A DNA stretch of 64,000 nt. It comes from Meandrina meandrites (lineage: Eukaryota; Cnidaria; Anthozoa; Scleractinia; Meandrinidae). Positions 54,420 through 64,000 of the stretch are shown in pieces. Position 1 is the stretch's first letter; the number at the start of each line of letters is the position of its first letter. Position numbers and translations under genes: made by a program. Under the pieces are notes generated by a model. It did not search any database. It saw nothing but the letters and a program-made list of their open reading frames with translations, and was not told the DNA's origin. Location of the stretch: positions 33,330,251-33,394,250 of the forward strand of contig OY855903.1 in assembly GCA_963693305.1 (NCBI GenBank). The letters run 5' to 3'.

Positions 54420-55559
54420 GTAAGTAGATTCGTAGTTTTATAGGTAAGGTAAACCAACGTGTTTACACAATACGTTTCATAATATGCTACAATTACAAAT
54501 GGCTTATAGCATTTCACGTGAAGAGAGTGGGTAAAATATGGATCAAAATTGTTTTATTTGTGTGGATATATTCTTATGCGCAGAAATTTTAGGCATTTTG
54601 ACGAGGAAATCATTATATTGAATTTTATGAATGTACATGTATCGACTATGAACGAAAAGTTCACGTGTTATGCCTGTATTTTCATATGGAAATGAAAGTA
54701 TTTGTAGAAGTCTGTGGAATTTTAGAAGTTGTTTAGTGTATAAAGATAACAATTCAAGTGAAATAAATAATTATTTGTCGTGTACATGATAATTCTACTC
54801 CTATACGAATTAAAGTGTAAGAGAAATGAACACTATTCGCCCATGCATTTATGACTTTGTACGTTTCTGCTTTGTGAATGTCCCACGAAGTGTCAGGAGC
54901 GACTTCACTCAGTTGTTTTACATTTATTCTGATATCAATGAGAATTTGCCGTTCCGTTCATTATTTGAGGACTCTTTGAGGTTCTTTTTGACCTTTGGCA
55001 AACAATATATGCACTTCCATGACTTGTGCAATGATGGATCATGTTTCCGACCGGTCATTAATCATTTACCGGTACATCATTTGAATGGCTTTTACTGTAA
55101 CATCCAAATTTCGATAACATAGCTTGCACGAAAAGAAAAATTCTTCTTTAGCGTACATAAAACTCCTGCAGTGTCACAATCTCTTTCGCAGGTAAACCCC
55201 CTCGGAAAAGAATGAACAAATTCCAATTTATTTTGCAGACAGATGTTCTTTTGGCTTGTCACGCAATCTGTCCTCCAAAACGTTGCATGATGAGATTCCT
55301 CTCTTCACTCCATTTGAGGCATATTGAAAAGCATAGTGTGCCGACGGTCGTGCTCTTTTGCCACTGACTGACTATCCATCTTAGATCGAACGAACTCCCC
55401 TAATCTCTGATTACTACTAGTTTTATACCAACAAAATTTACCAGCGTCCCTACTCTTTACAGTAAGCATTTTCCTCCCTTGCTCCAAATGTAAACAATGA
55501 ATCGTTTACTCTAACTATCAAAATCTTTACTTTTTTCTCTAGTAGTATTCTTAGAAATC
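54420..55559. other. Interior of the inverted-repeat element, no recognised gene
   Basis: A plus-strand ORF at 54826-55122 (MNTIRPCIYDFVRFCFVNVP..) and a minus-strand ORF at 55305-55487 are unrecognised. A short stretch TTGTCACGCAATCTGTCC near 55257 resembles the arms of the 29.7-kb hairpin MITE. Confidence 0.4.
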
Positions 55560-56084
55560 CGTGGTTATCCGAATGAACTTTCTTTTCTATATTCGTGGTA
55601 AGCTTAATTTGAGCTTATTGTGGCAAGGAGATCGAGTTCACAAGTGATTTGCGATTGTTTGTGTCCGTTTTATCCGAGTTTAGGAGCATTCGATGTGTTG
55701 GAGATATTACACAATAAGACCTCCAAAGAAACATGCACCACTTTCATGAATAAATCATATTCCAGGTACATATATTAAAGTATAATTACACTCAGACTTT
55801 ACCTCTGCTTTGTCCTTTGACGTGTAAACTGAAGAGCCCGCGGTAGTGTTTTGTCAGCGGATACAGTATACCAGCAAAGCATCTTGGGTATGGTGATCAA
55901 TTTAGAAGGAAACTGATCGCTTTGGAAGGTATCGAATCAATTTGAAGAGTGTCTGATCGAATTAACCTAATCGATTTAATGTGAACAATGTAATTTGCTC
56001 GATTTAGAAGGAAATTAGTCAATTTGAAAAGTAGCTGATCGAATTAACCCATCTGTTACGAGAAAATGGCATTCGATTTAGAAA

Positions 56085-56157
56085 CAAAGTGATCATCGCT
56101 TGTTTTTGAGAGCTGGATAATTCTATGTGATCATGTGCATAATTTAGACAAGCTACT
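56085..56157 (-). pseudogene. LINE A RT fragment, upstream part
   Basis: Reads LVACLNYAHDHIELSSSQKQ and AMITL, then is cut by the inverted-repeat element. It continues, across the MITE, from 57034. Confidence 0.75.
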
Positions 56158-57033
56158 ACCGTATTTACCCGTGTATAAGTCGACCTTTTTTTACCTCAAA
56201 ATCGGTCCAAAAAATCGTCCTCGACTTATACATGGGTCAAAATTTTCGACCCAAGCACCAGTTAAATAAATTCTGCACAATTAGCATAACAATTGTTTTT
56301 ATATGTTATCAAACATCGTGTAAACAACAGTACAGGTTACAATGTCCTTTCGCTTTGCTGTGTCGTTAAATTGGCAGTTCAAGTTGGAATTCCTTACGAT
56401 TTGTCCGCTTAATATAAACCTGAATGCTCTAGAGACTCACTGGCACAAGGTTTGAATAAAGGGCTGACAGTTTCCACTCATAAAGCTGTGAAATCCACTA
56501 GAGAAAAACATCTTTCTGCATGATCTTTCTCGCTTCGAACTTCGCTACTTAGTAACCTGGCATGATGCAAGCACATGTAGTTATTAGTTACCAGTACCTC
56601 ACCAATTTTGTAGCTTGGTTACCAAGTACCACGAGCGAGCTTGGCACGTTGTTTATCGAGTCATTTTCAAAGGTTTTTGGTTTAACTTGGTGTTTTGCTT
56701 GTCTTCTAAAGCCACTACTATCTCTCCACAATTACAAAGGTTTGTTTCTGATTAGTGTGTTTGATTTTTTAAGCCTGTTTCAAAACTTATGGACAAAATG
56801 CCTGATAAACATGTGTTGCAAAAGCGCTCGCGTAAGTACGATAATAAACTTCACATTAAAACTTGCTCTGACTTTTTCATGAAGTACCTCCACATGAAAG
56901 GAAATTCTAAGAAACACAGGGTTAGTTTTCCAGGAAGATTCTTACCCAGAAACGAAGAAATGTTAGTTTATGGCCTCAAAAATAGGGGGTCGACTTATAC
57001 ACAGGATCGACTTATACTCGGGTAAATACGGTA
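56157..57033. mobile_element. TA-target MITE (CCGTA-type TIRs), copy 2
   Basis: Element 56159-57031 bordered by TA. The TIRs read CCGTATTTACCCGTGTATAA then GTCGAC on both ends. An internal ORF start (MDKMPDKHVLQKRSRKYDNK) resembles the basic helix-turn-helix beginning of pogo/CENP-B-type transposases; no catalytic domain follows. Interior homologous to 28018-28965. Confidence 0.85.
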
Positions 57034-57155
57034 AATGTTTTCCTAAAATGGGCCAAAAGGCAAGATAAAATTCCACCGTAAGGCCATCGCTAGCAGGTGT
57101 TTTTTCTTTTGAAAACTTTTCAAAGTGTTAAAACATTCACCAATAGTCAGCTTCT
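57034..57155 (-). pseudogene. LINE A RT fragment, N-terminal part
   Basis: Reads EKLTIGECFNTLKSFQKKK, shifts, then TPASDGLTVEFYLAFWPILG. This is the start of the RT domain of an L1/Tx1-like LINE. Positions 57088-57151 are essentially identical to 48540-48603. Confidence 0.8.
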
Positions 57156-58574
57156 CTTCACACTTCTCTTTCTGTATTTCAGAAAGTGTGGGTACAGATA
57201 TGTAATTGTAAACATTCTAGAGGTTGCTGATACTCAAATCTTAAACAACTAAAGGGTAGTGCAGTGCAAGGTGACAAGCGATTCAAACTCCACTCAGTAG
57301 ATTTAAGCTGATTTAATGACAGATCAGAGTTCACAGGTCTAGTTCACAATCGTTCGTAGCGCCAGTAGATTGCAGTAAAATAGTAGCAGTAGCAATTGTA
57401 GAAATCGTAGAAATGGCAGGTTCGAACTGAAAAGCGACAGTTAAAAATACGTTCTAACTTAGATAAGGCATAAATATGATAAAAATAACGATACAATAAC
57501 CACCATAAAACTAGCAAGCTTGTAGCGTGAAAACTAATAGACGTGATAGTTGATACTTCAAACTAACAAGATGATAACCACTTGCGTTGTAAACCGCTAT
57601 CAACAAAGATGTCAATAACGATTTTGAAATGAACAGAGTGACTGAATTAATCATAAAGAAATCACAATTTTGGCAATGTACAGACAATATTTGACTAACA
57701 AGATAGCACAACAATAATCCTTAGTAATGGTAAAAATTGACTGTGACATTCATTCCAATATATGAAAATTGACTAAATAGAAACGAAAAGAATAGACCCA
57801 AAAGTTTGGAAAGGTAGGTTTTTATTCTGTACAACTGTCACTGACATTAATTTAACAACCAGTGGTATTATCTTGCAGAAAAGCAGTCACTGTAATTGGG
57901 GATAATAAAATTATTTGCGAATCATGGTGCTACTGAATTCCTTCCACAAAATTAACACTCAGATTGTTTTTATCCTTTCCATCACTATAACTAATAATAA
58001 AAATACTTGTTTGTATTTTCTGAAACAACGCAATGGTAACTTGGCCTTAAGAAATGCGTATCAGATGTCACCATGTGCATTTCAAATCAATTCGCTTCAA
58101 AAGCCAAAAATTCCAAATGTAAACTGGACAAATGAAAGAGACTTGAAAGAAGTTTTGTTTTAGATTAATTATCATTTCAAGACATAGCTACTAATGTATC
58201 AAAGGCTTCAAAATTCTGCACATTTTTGAAGCCATAAGATCCTGCATTATTCACGCTAAAGCGTAAGTTTAATTTCAGCCCGACAGCTTTTTGCAGTCAA
58301 TTTTTCACTCAGTGGCTTTACCAATCCTTCTAAAAATTCCATTCAAGTTTGAAGCAATATTGTACATTATCATTTTCCTTTATTAAGTCTTGAGAAGCTG
58401 CATTAAGTTGTGATCAAGTCCGTGAATTGTAGTCAAAAACACATTGGTAGTTCCATCTGAGCAGTTAATATATACACTATGCATCTCATTTGTACCCAAT
58501 TCCTGGAACACGCGTTAGCGCGGGTACTGTGTGGATAGTTAATCGCAACGGTTAACCCTTACCCCAGTAAAAAT
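57156..58574. other. No recognised gene
   Basis: AT-rich. A plus-strand ORF at 57915-58163 ends SLQKPKIPNVNWTNERDLKE and has some protein-like character but no splice context. Confidence 0.4.
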
Positions 58575-58577
58575 ATT

Positions 58578-58855
58578 TTGTGATCACACTGTGATCACAC
58601 TTATGATCACGCACTGTGATCACACATGATCACGCACTGTGATCACACATGATCACACGTGATCACACGTAAAAACTGTTACATGTGATCACAGGTGTGA
58701 TCATGGGTGTGATGTCAGGCTTGATCACAGGTTGTGGGCATAGATGTGATCACACATAATGTGAATACTGTGATCATAAGTGTGATCACGCCTGTGAGAA
58801 TAGTATTCACATCTTAATCATTTGTGTGATCACATACAATACACAGTCTAAATGT
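58578..58855. repeat. Array of TGTGATCACA palindromes
   Basis: About fifteen TGATCA cores in 280 bases, most as TGTGATCACA or ATGATCAC, at irregular spacing of about 10-35 bases. Each is self-complementary. Confidence 0.95.
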
Positions 58856-58937
58856 GTGATTAAATGAATGTGTTTTGAAGTATGCAAGAAAGTTAACCAA
58901 ATTGTAATGTGGTAACATCAAAACAACAAATTTTATT

Positions 58938-59162
58938 ATGGTAAAAGTTCAAGAGCTGCATATATTTCATGTCAACCACATTAGTAATAGCCTCTGGAAT
59001 GTACTATTCGAGGATGGGACAGAACTTAGATTAAAGAAACTAATGAATCCTGCGATACCTTACAGAGACTTTTCTGAAGGTGGAGAGAAAAAAGGCAGCT
59101 TGTTTGCTCATTTTTCATCAATTGGGGTCAGTCATCAGCTGCCTGGCGTACTTGATGAATAG
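58938..59162 (+). CDS. Unidentified coding region, 74 codons
   Basis: Frame reads MVKVQELHIFHVNHISNSLW, NVLFEDGTELRLKKLMNP and SLFAHFSSIGVSHQLPG, ending VLDE before TAG. Composition is protein-like. A single exon or relic of unknown family. Confidence 0.35.
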   Translation: MVKVQELHIFHVNHISNSLWNVLFEDGTELRLKKLMNPAIPYRDFSEGGEKKGSLFAHFSSIGVSHQLPGVLDE

Positions 59163-59795
59163 CATTTCCAGTCATTTCCTTTAACTTAAGTTGTCTATAA
59201 TCAAATTAAGCAATTTTAATTTTTGCATGATATAGTTAAAAGATCATTCAACTTGTGTACTTTCAATAGTTTAACCTGATTGGTACTGGAAAGTGCTTGC
59301 TATATAAGTTACCGGCAGGGCCGGGCATGAAGCCATAAAATCTGGTTAGCTACAAGGTGTAACAGTTTACAGTCTATTGTCCTTGTAAAAACCACTACAT
59401 GTTCTTGGAAATAAATGTGATGCTTGGTAGTTGTTACATACATATATAGTCACGATTATCCACTTACAATGAATTGTATCATGCACTGTTGAACTGGCCA
59501 TGCAAAATAATGTTAAAAATCTAGATAACTATTTGTATAATTTTACGGACTGTCAAATGTGAATCAATTTTAAATATGATTTATTGGTTAGAATAGCAAC
59601 CTAAAGGATTGTAATTTTATGCTAATATGCAGAATTCCAGAATGATGCAGCCCTCAGGCAGAGGTACAATAAATCACATGCCTTTTCCATAAGGACAAAG
59701 CAACAATCCCAGCACAACAGACTTTTCTGGGACTAAAACATTATTATGAATAGATAATATGATCCATTATATGAATACATCAAATAATAAGATAA
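59163..59795. other. No recognised gene
   Basis: AT-rich; nothing recognised. Confidence 0.5.
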
Positions 59796-60559
59796 TATAT
59801 AGATTTAGGCAGGCCTAAAAGTGGAGCTCCCATTATTAATTGTATTACTAAATAGGTAGCCACACTATATTTCTAAGCTTATACCGTGGCCCATATAGGT
59901 ACAAAATAAATTTTAATCGCTTATGGTTAAAAACCTCTCATGGTTTTGTTGACGAAAGCGACGTCATATTTCGTGGTACCATCTGAATTTTCTTTCCTGT
60001 GTCAGCCTGTCACTGACAGGTTTTAAAATTAAATTTTACGAGTGCATTTTATTGGGTTCCTCACGTACACATGTCGGCGCAAAACAAATCTTTATAACGT
60101 TTTCTGTACACTAATTAATACACCTCCAGGACCTCTATGGGTTTTTCAATGTAAAAAGAATCTTGACCTTGTTTTGATTTACTACAAAACTGTCAGGGCA
60201 AGAAAATCAACTCAAGACAAAAAAAATACAGAAAAACAAAGTGAACTCGCTGCTAAACACAGTAAACAAAATGAACTCACGCCACGGCAAACTGAGATTT
60301 TCGTTGTTGCGGTGTAGTGGAATGATTAACTAATACTTTTTTATCGTACGCGTTGCTAAGTACCTTAGATAATTTTATGTAGAGAACTGAATGAATTTTA
60401 TTAATTTCTGGTAAGAATAAATATGCGGTAGGTAAAGTCTGAACTCACTCAGCCAAGCACAGTTAACTCGCAACAAAACCGGCGAAATATTTGTTTACGC
60501 ATCGAAGATATTTCAACACACTCACTGATAAGCAGGGACAAGAGAAACAAAACAACTGG
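59796..60559 (+). repeat. Dispersed repeat R1, long copy
   Basis: Begins TATATAGATTTAGGCAGGCC and ends about AGAGAAACAAAACAACTGG. It is the opposite-strand counterpart of 2884-3773, including the segment TGAACTCACTCAGCCAAGCA and the GCTAAACACAGTAAACAAAA block. Confidence 0.8.
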
Positions 60560-61294
60560 CAAGCGAGCTGAAATTCTGCGAAATTGTGATTTTGATCCGT
60601 GACGCTAAATAATTTGTTTTCAAAATCCAGTAGTGAACATCACTAGTCTAAACGAAATATTTGATAAACAATGTCAGTATAAAATGTACAAACACGAACA
60701 GGTATGATAAATATTTACCGGAAGATCTGAAGAGCGACACAACTTCAAATTTGTTCATAAATGAAGTAAATTCTCTCAATATAAAATTAGGCTTATGCTT
60801 AGCGCTACATTTACGTTTGTTACCTCATTATTGAAGAAGGCTTGTATATTCTGCAGGGCAAAGCTTTCAAACCAGCCCAATAATATCGGAGACGAACACA
60901 GCAATTTCGTTGTAAGCTTTCTCCAACACCACCGACATATACATGATATGAATTATCAACGAAGATCAATTTCTCTCTTTCGATCGGTGTAGCCTTTAAC
61001 AGTCTTTTAACCTTCATTTCAGTGAACTTGATCGGCTTTGAGTTCACTTTTATTTGAGCTCAATTCAGTGATTTTCAGGCTCGCTCAGCCGCAGGTCGCA
61101 CCGTGGACATTGCTTTTTTGACTTGTAGTCCGATATATCATGTTCAAGTCCGCAGTTACTTCGGTTCTTTCCGTTAGAAGGTTGTCCTAAATGATTTGGA
61201 ATAAGTTTCCATGATGTAGATGGGTAAATAGAGCGAGAAATATCCACGGAGTTCTATGTTCTTCAGCAGCTTTCTTCGCGTGTTTTAAACGTGA
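60560..61294. other. No recognised gene
   Basis: Moderately AT-rich, no coding sequence recognised. It may be a further part of an R1-type element, but no second copy lies in the window. Confidence 0.4.
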
Positions 61295-61570
61295 ACAGTG
61301 TGCCAAAGATTTTGGCGCCTTTTCATGCAATGGCTTCGTTTAAGTTGATGTGAAATGTCCAGATCATTTTTTTGATGTGAGAAAAAATCTCTGAGGTGAA
61401 GGGGTGAAAATTAAAATAATAACGAAGAAATATTTTCTGCTGCTCACTTTCTTCACAAGTTTTCATTCCCGCGGTTGAGCAAAGATTTTGTCGTCTTTTC
61501 ACGCAATCGATTCGTGTAGGCGAAATGAAATATCCCTAGTCGATTTTCAACATGATTTAAAACAATGTGC
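61295..61570 (+). repeat. Diverged tandem duplication
   Basis: About 95 bases starting AAAGATTTTGGCGCCTTTTC (61308) recur at 61483 as AAAGATTTTGTCGTCTTTTC, about 175 bases apart, followed by similar GAAATG..TCC segments. Confidence 0.6.
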
Positions 61571-61637
61571 AGTGTCCTACAAACTTCTGCGATAGGTAAC
61601 TTTTAACGAAAAGTGGATGGTCAATATCAAACACGTA

Positions 61638-62251
61638 AGATGCAGGCCCGTAGGGTGGAATCTGTTGAGGGGGGTTCTTTCATTTTTTGGGAGGCATTTT
61701 TTAGCCGGCACTAACACGAGCGCCAAAGGCGCGAGCCTCTAGGGTGGTCTGGGGGCATGCCTCTCCAGGAAATTTTGCAAATTTAGGTTCTCTCAAGTGC
61801 CATTTCCTGCATTTTGACATCATTTCTGAGGTGGGATGCATTTTCATTCAATATTAGCTCTTCCGAAAGTAATTATCATTCTAAAAAAGTTCTGAATGTT
61901 CCGAAATGAGTGTGTGCATTTAGACAGTTTTCAAAACACCAATATTAAAATTACATGCAGGGTGGATGAGTGGACAAGAAATTGAAAGGATGATGAATGA
62001 TGATGAATTATCTGACATCAATTAACCAATCCAAATGATAAGAACTTCTCATTATGGTGCCAAAATGTTGCGGCTTTCTCCGATAATCTTGGCAAGGAAG
62101 GAAGTCGTCCCTGTAATCGACCGGTCACAGTCTTTTGATTGTTTTGTGTACATTTTTTTTATCTCTTCAACTTCCCAAAAATGCCGACTTCAAAAATTTT
62201 AGGGGGTTCGTTTGAACCCCTCGAACCCCCCCACCCTACGGGCCTGAGATG
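61638..62251. mobile_element. MITE with CAGGCCCGTAGGG termini
   Basis: Element 61643-62246. The ends read CAGGCCCGTAGGGTGG inverted on both sides, then G-rich GGGGGTTCGA-like sequence. AGATG at 61638-61642 and 62247-62251 is a likely 5-bp target duplication. The interior includes a GCGCCAAAGGCGCG hairpin. No ORF. Confidence 0.8.
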
Positions 62252-62567
62252 CCCGGGTCAAGCTTTTTCTGGAGTACGGCCGCCATTTTGGGCGACGTTG
62301 TCGTCGTCCCTAGGCGCACGCGCCCGCGAGCCATGCCGCTAGCCACAATGACCATGAAAACTCAAACGCATGGTTTTCTCAATTTCTATCCTCGCACGGT
62401 AGTTATGGGGCTCCGCTCTGCGGCCCTTCAGGCCACAAGAGAGCTCTGCTATAAATGATGACTCAGCACTTAGCTGTTGATGTCTGGCAATTTAATTCCA
62501 GGCAGCAGTCTGACACTGATGCTTGCAACATGACATACATGTGTATGTGTAGTTGTAGCAAAAGTCT
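62252..62567. other. No recognised gene
   Basis: Contains GCCGCCATTTTGGGCGACGT and a GC-richer stretch that could be promoter-like. No exon assigned. Confidence 0.35.
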
Positions 62568-63223
62568 TTAAGCCCAGGTTGAACAGCGTCCATTTCTCAC
62601 CATTCGACATTTGCAATTGATGGATGCCTCAATTTCTGCCCATTTGATTGGTTCACTAGGAAACTGGGTTTTTGTGTTTTCTCGCAATGCATCCATCCTG
62701 TTTGGATCCAACTTTTTCAGCAAATCTCCTTTCCCTTCAGCACTGGATGTCCCAGCTTCCTCTCTGCTGAACAGGAGTTGAAATAGCTTGAGAGCATAGT
62801 TCTTGGCCTCTTTGCAGGGAATTTTTTTCATGCTAGCCCGACTTACATATATACCATGCTTGGGATTACCAACCATGATGCTGTCATTTGGATCCACTGG
62901 ATGAGGTGATGGTCCACTGTCACAATTTCCAGGTGCCTGTGTTTTAGTTGGCTCAAAGGTTTCAAGGCAAGCCTTTGATTCCTTAATGAGCATATTAACA
63001 ACAGGCTTATAATTAGCTCCTATATTATTTTGTACTGGGGAGCTTGCAGTAGATGTGGCACAGGCCTTGTAAGCCTTCTTGATGCAGGCTTTGCAGTTGA
63101 TGAAACTGTTGAACAGGCGTTCAATTCTGCTGACCTGATTTGTGAGCCCCTTCAGTTGTGCTGACAGCTGCACATGCTGCTGTTTAATATCACCAGATCC
63201 TGGATTTAGCTTAGTGGATGTTC
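62568..63223 (-). CDS. BEN-domain-like protein, terminal exon
   Basis: An acceptor (TATTCAG at 63230-63224) opens a frame of about 217 codons. It has an N-terminal coiled coil (LSAQLKGLTNQVSRIERLFN), a Cys-containing linker, then HGIYVSRASMKKIPCKEAKN, YALKLFQLLFSREEAGTSS, LDPNRMDALRENTKTQFP and a closing INCKCRMVRNG. The order and spacing resemble BEN domains, helical DNA- or protein-binding modules used in transcriptional repression and also common in cnidarian gene families. The frame is open to the stop at 62568. A BEN assignment is likely but made by eye. Confidence 0.6.
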
Positions 63224-63780
63224 CTGAATAGCAATAATAGATAAAAAGTGGCTTAATAATTTTGAAATTATCTATCTAATAGACAGAAATTTGCTTTTCT
63301 TTGAAAACCTCAGACTTCAAATGCACTTTCTCATGTTATTTTGTTTACATTAATTAGTTAGGGAACAAGATATCTTCATGCATTTAAGTAGTGTAAGATT
63401 GAATGTTAAATACAGCTGTCCAGAAACTCAAAGGGTTACAAATAAGAGCAGATTTATGTTAGCACAGTAATTACCATTAAATTATATGTGTCATATATTG
63501 CTGAAGCCTTCAGAAAGGTGCATAATAATTTAAAGATGTCTCTGTGTGAATTTGACTTTAACCATAGGTGATGATGATGGTGATGATAATAAGTAAGTTT
63601 TAGGAGCATAATACTATAGTCTCTATGCTCTTACATTATAAATACAAAAAATGTTTTCAGAAAATATATGGTAAAAATTGAAAATCGAAAATTGAAAAAT
63701 TCAAGAAAAACACTTTTTAAAAAGAAATGTCTTAACTAAACTAGAGCAGTAATTTAAACTAAGCTTGATAAATTATCTCT
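63224..63780. other. Intron or upstream DNA of the BEN-like gene
   Basis: Includes a GAT-rich microsatellite at about 63568-63592. No exon recognised. Confidence 0.45.
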
Positions 63781-64000
63781 AATAAGCACCCCCTTTCTTC
63801 TGCCAGATGTTGTAATAAGCCCCCCACCCCCTCTCCATTAACCCCTGTCCCCCCATTGTTCTGCGGCATTTTGCAATAACAGCGCGGTTTGTAATAAGTT
63901 ACGCATTTTGTAATGACTTTTGCGGCATTTTGTAATAATCTGCGCATTGCATAATAAAGGTGCATCATTTTGTAATAAATCCAGCCTACGCATTTTGTTC
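63781..64000. repeat. Degenerate tandem TGCGGCATTTTGTAATAA units
   Basis: At least seven imperfect units based on GC(A/G)(C/G)ATTTTGTAATAA, after an AATAAGCACCCCC motif. They run to the window end. Confidence 0.75.

Larger units (their letters stand above)
52002..56084. mobile_element. 4.1-kb long-inverted-repeat element carrying gene fragments
   Basis: Left TIR 52002-52492 and right TIR 55560-56084 are complementary at about 95% or better by eye; the left lacks some 45 bases present on the right. The ends read TTTCTAAATCGAATGCC. Within each TIR, AAATCGA/AATTCGATCAG units recur every 40-50 bases. The element splits LINE A between residues ITL and IE. The interior holds a decayed G2E3-like 5' region and other exon-like pieces, and no transposase I can recognise. 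Confidence 0.85.

Noticed and set aside
51781..56158. 16-bp direct repeat TTTAGACAAGCTACTA at 51781-51796 and 56143-56158, considered as target duplication of the 4.1-kb element
   Set aside because: The right copy is part of the LINE A frame (LVACLN) and the left copy belongs to LINE B. The inverted-repeat boundaries lie elsewhere (52002 and 56084).
58578..58855. TGATCA array considered as CRISPR or as bacterial CRP sites
   Set aside because: Irregular spacing, no spacers of constant length and no bacterial genes nearby. The similarity to a CRP half-site palindrome is coincidental.

Overview
The window looks like gene-poor, repeat-rich nuclear DNA of a cnidarian, most probably a stony coral or other anthozoan. 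The basis is inference from gene families: AT-rich DNA, exons bounded by GT..AG signals, G2E3-like HECT genes, a THAP transposase relic, an integrase-core gene relic, several LINE clades, and BEL/Pao, Gypsy and DIRS elements. No rRNA, complete tRNA, bacterial operon or CRISPR array was seen. I could not assign a species.

Layout. 0-13 kb: a decayed tyrosine recombinase, a terminal exon with poly(A) signals, and two copies in opposite orientation of a promoter plus first exon. One copy is joined to an integrase-core pseudogene (4.4-5.3 kb). The other sits upstream of a HECT ubiquitin-ligase pseudogene (6.2-9.8 kb). A foldback MITE and a hAT-like pseudogene follow. 13-23 kb: a MITE with a 10-bp target duplication, then a LINE broken by a complete, apparently intact DIRS-like retrotransposon (15399-20141) and by a segment holding a THAP-transposase relic. 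23-36 kb: hairpins, orphan exons, a three-level nest of inverted-repeat elements at 26.9-30.1 kb, and a mariner-like inverted-repeat element at 33.6-35.4 kb.

36.7-43 kb: a BEL/Pao retrotransposon with two LTRs, broken coding frames and a segment of its own pol inverted into gag. 43-48 kb: two LINE 3' ends, a MITE, a dispersed repeat and a SINE with a perfect 12-bp target duplication. 48.4-57.2 kb: two LINEs, one split by a truncated Ty3/Gypsy element, the other split by a 4.1-kb long-inverted-repeat element that carries a decayed G2E3-like 5' region, and by a MITE with TA target site. 57-64 kb: an array of about fifteen TGATCA palindromes, another copy of the dispersed repeat, a MITE and a BEN-like exon.

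The elements act mostly as parasites nested in one another. The DIRS element is the only multi-gene unit with long intact frames (gag-like, RT-RNase H, tyrosine recombinase), inverted termini and an internal complementary region. It is the best candidate for recent activity. Host genes are represented only by isolated exons. All coordinates and family calls were made by eye from translations and motifs, without database searches.
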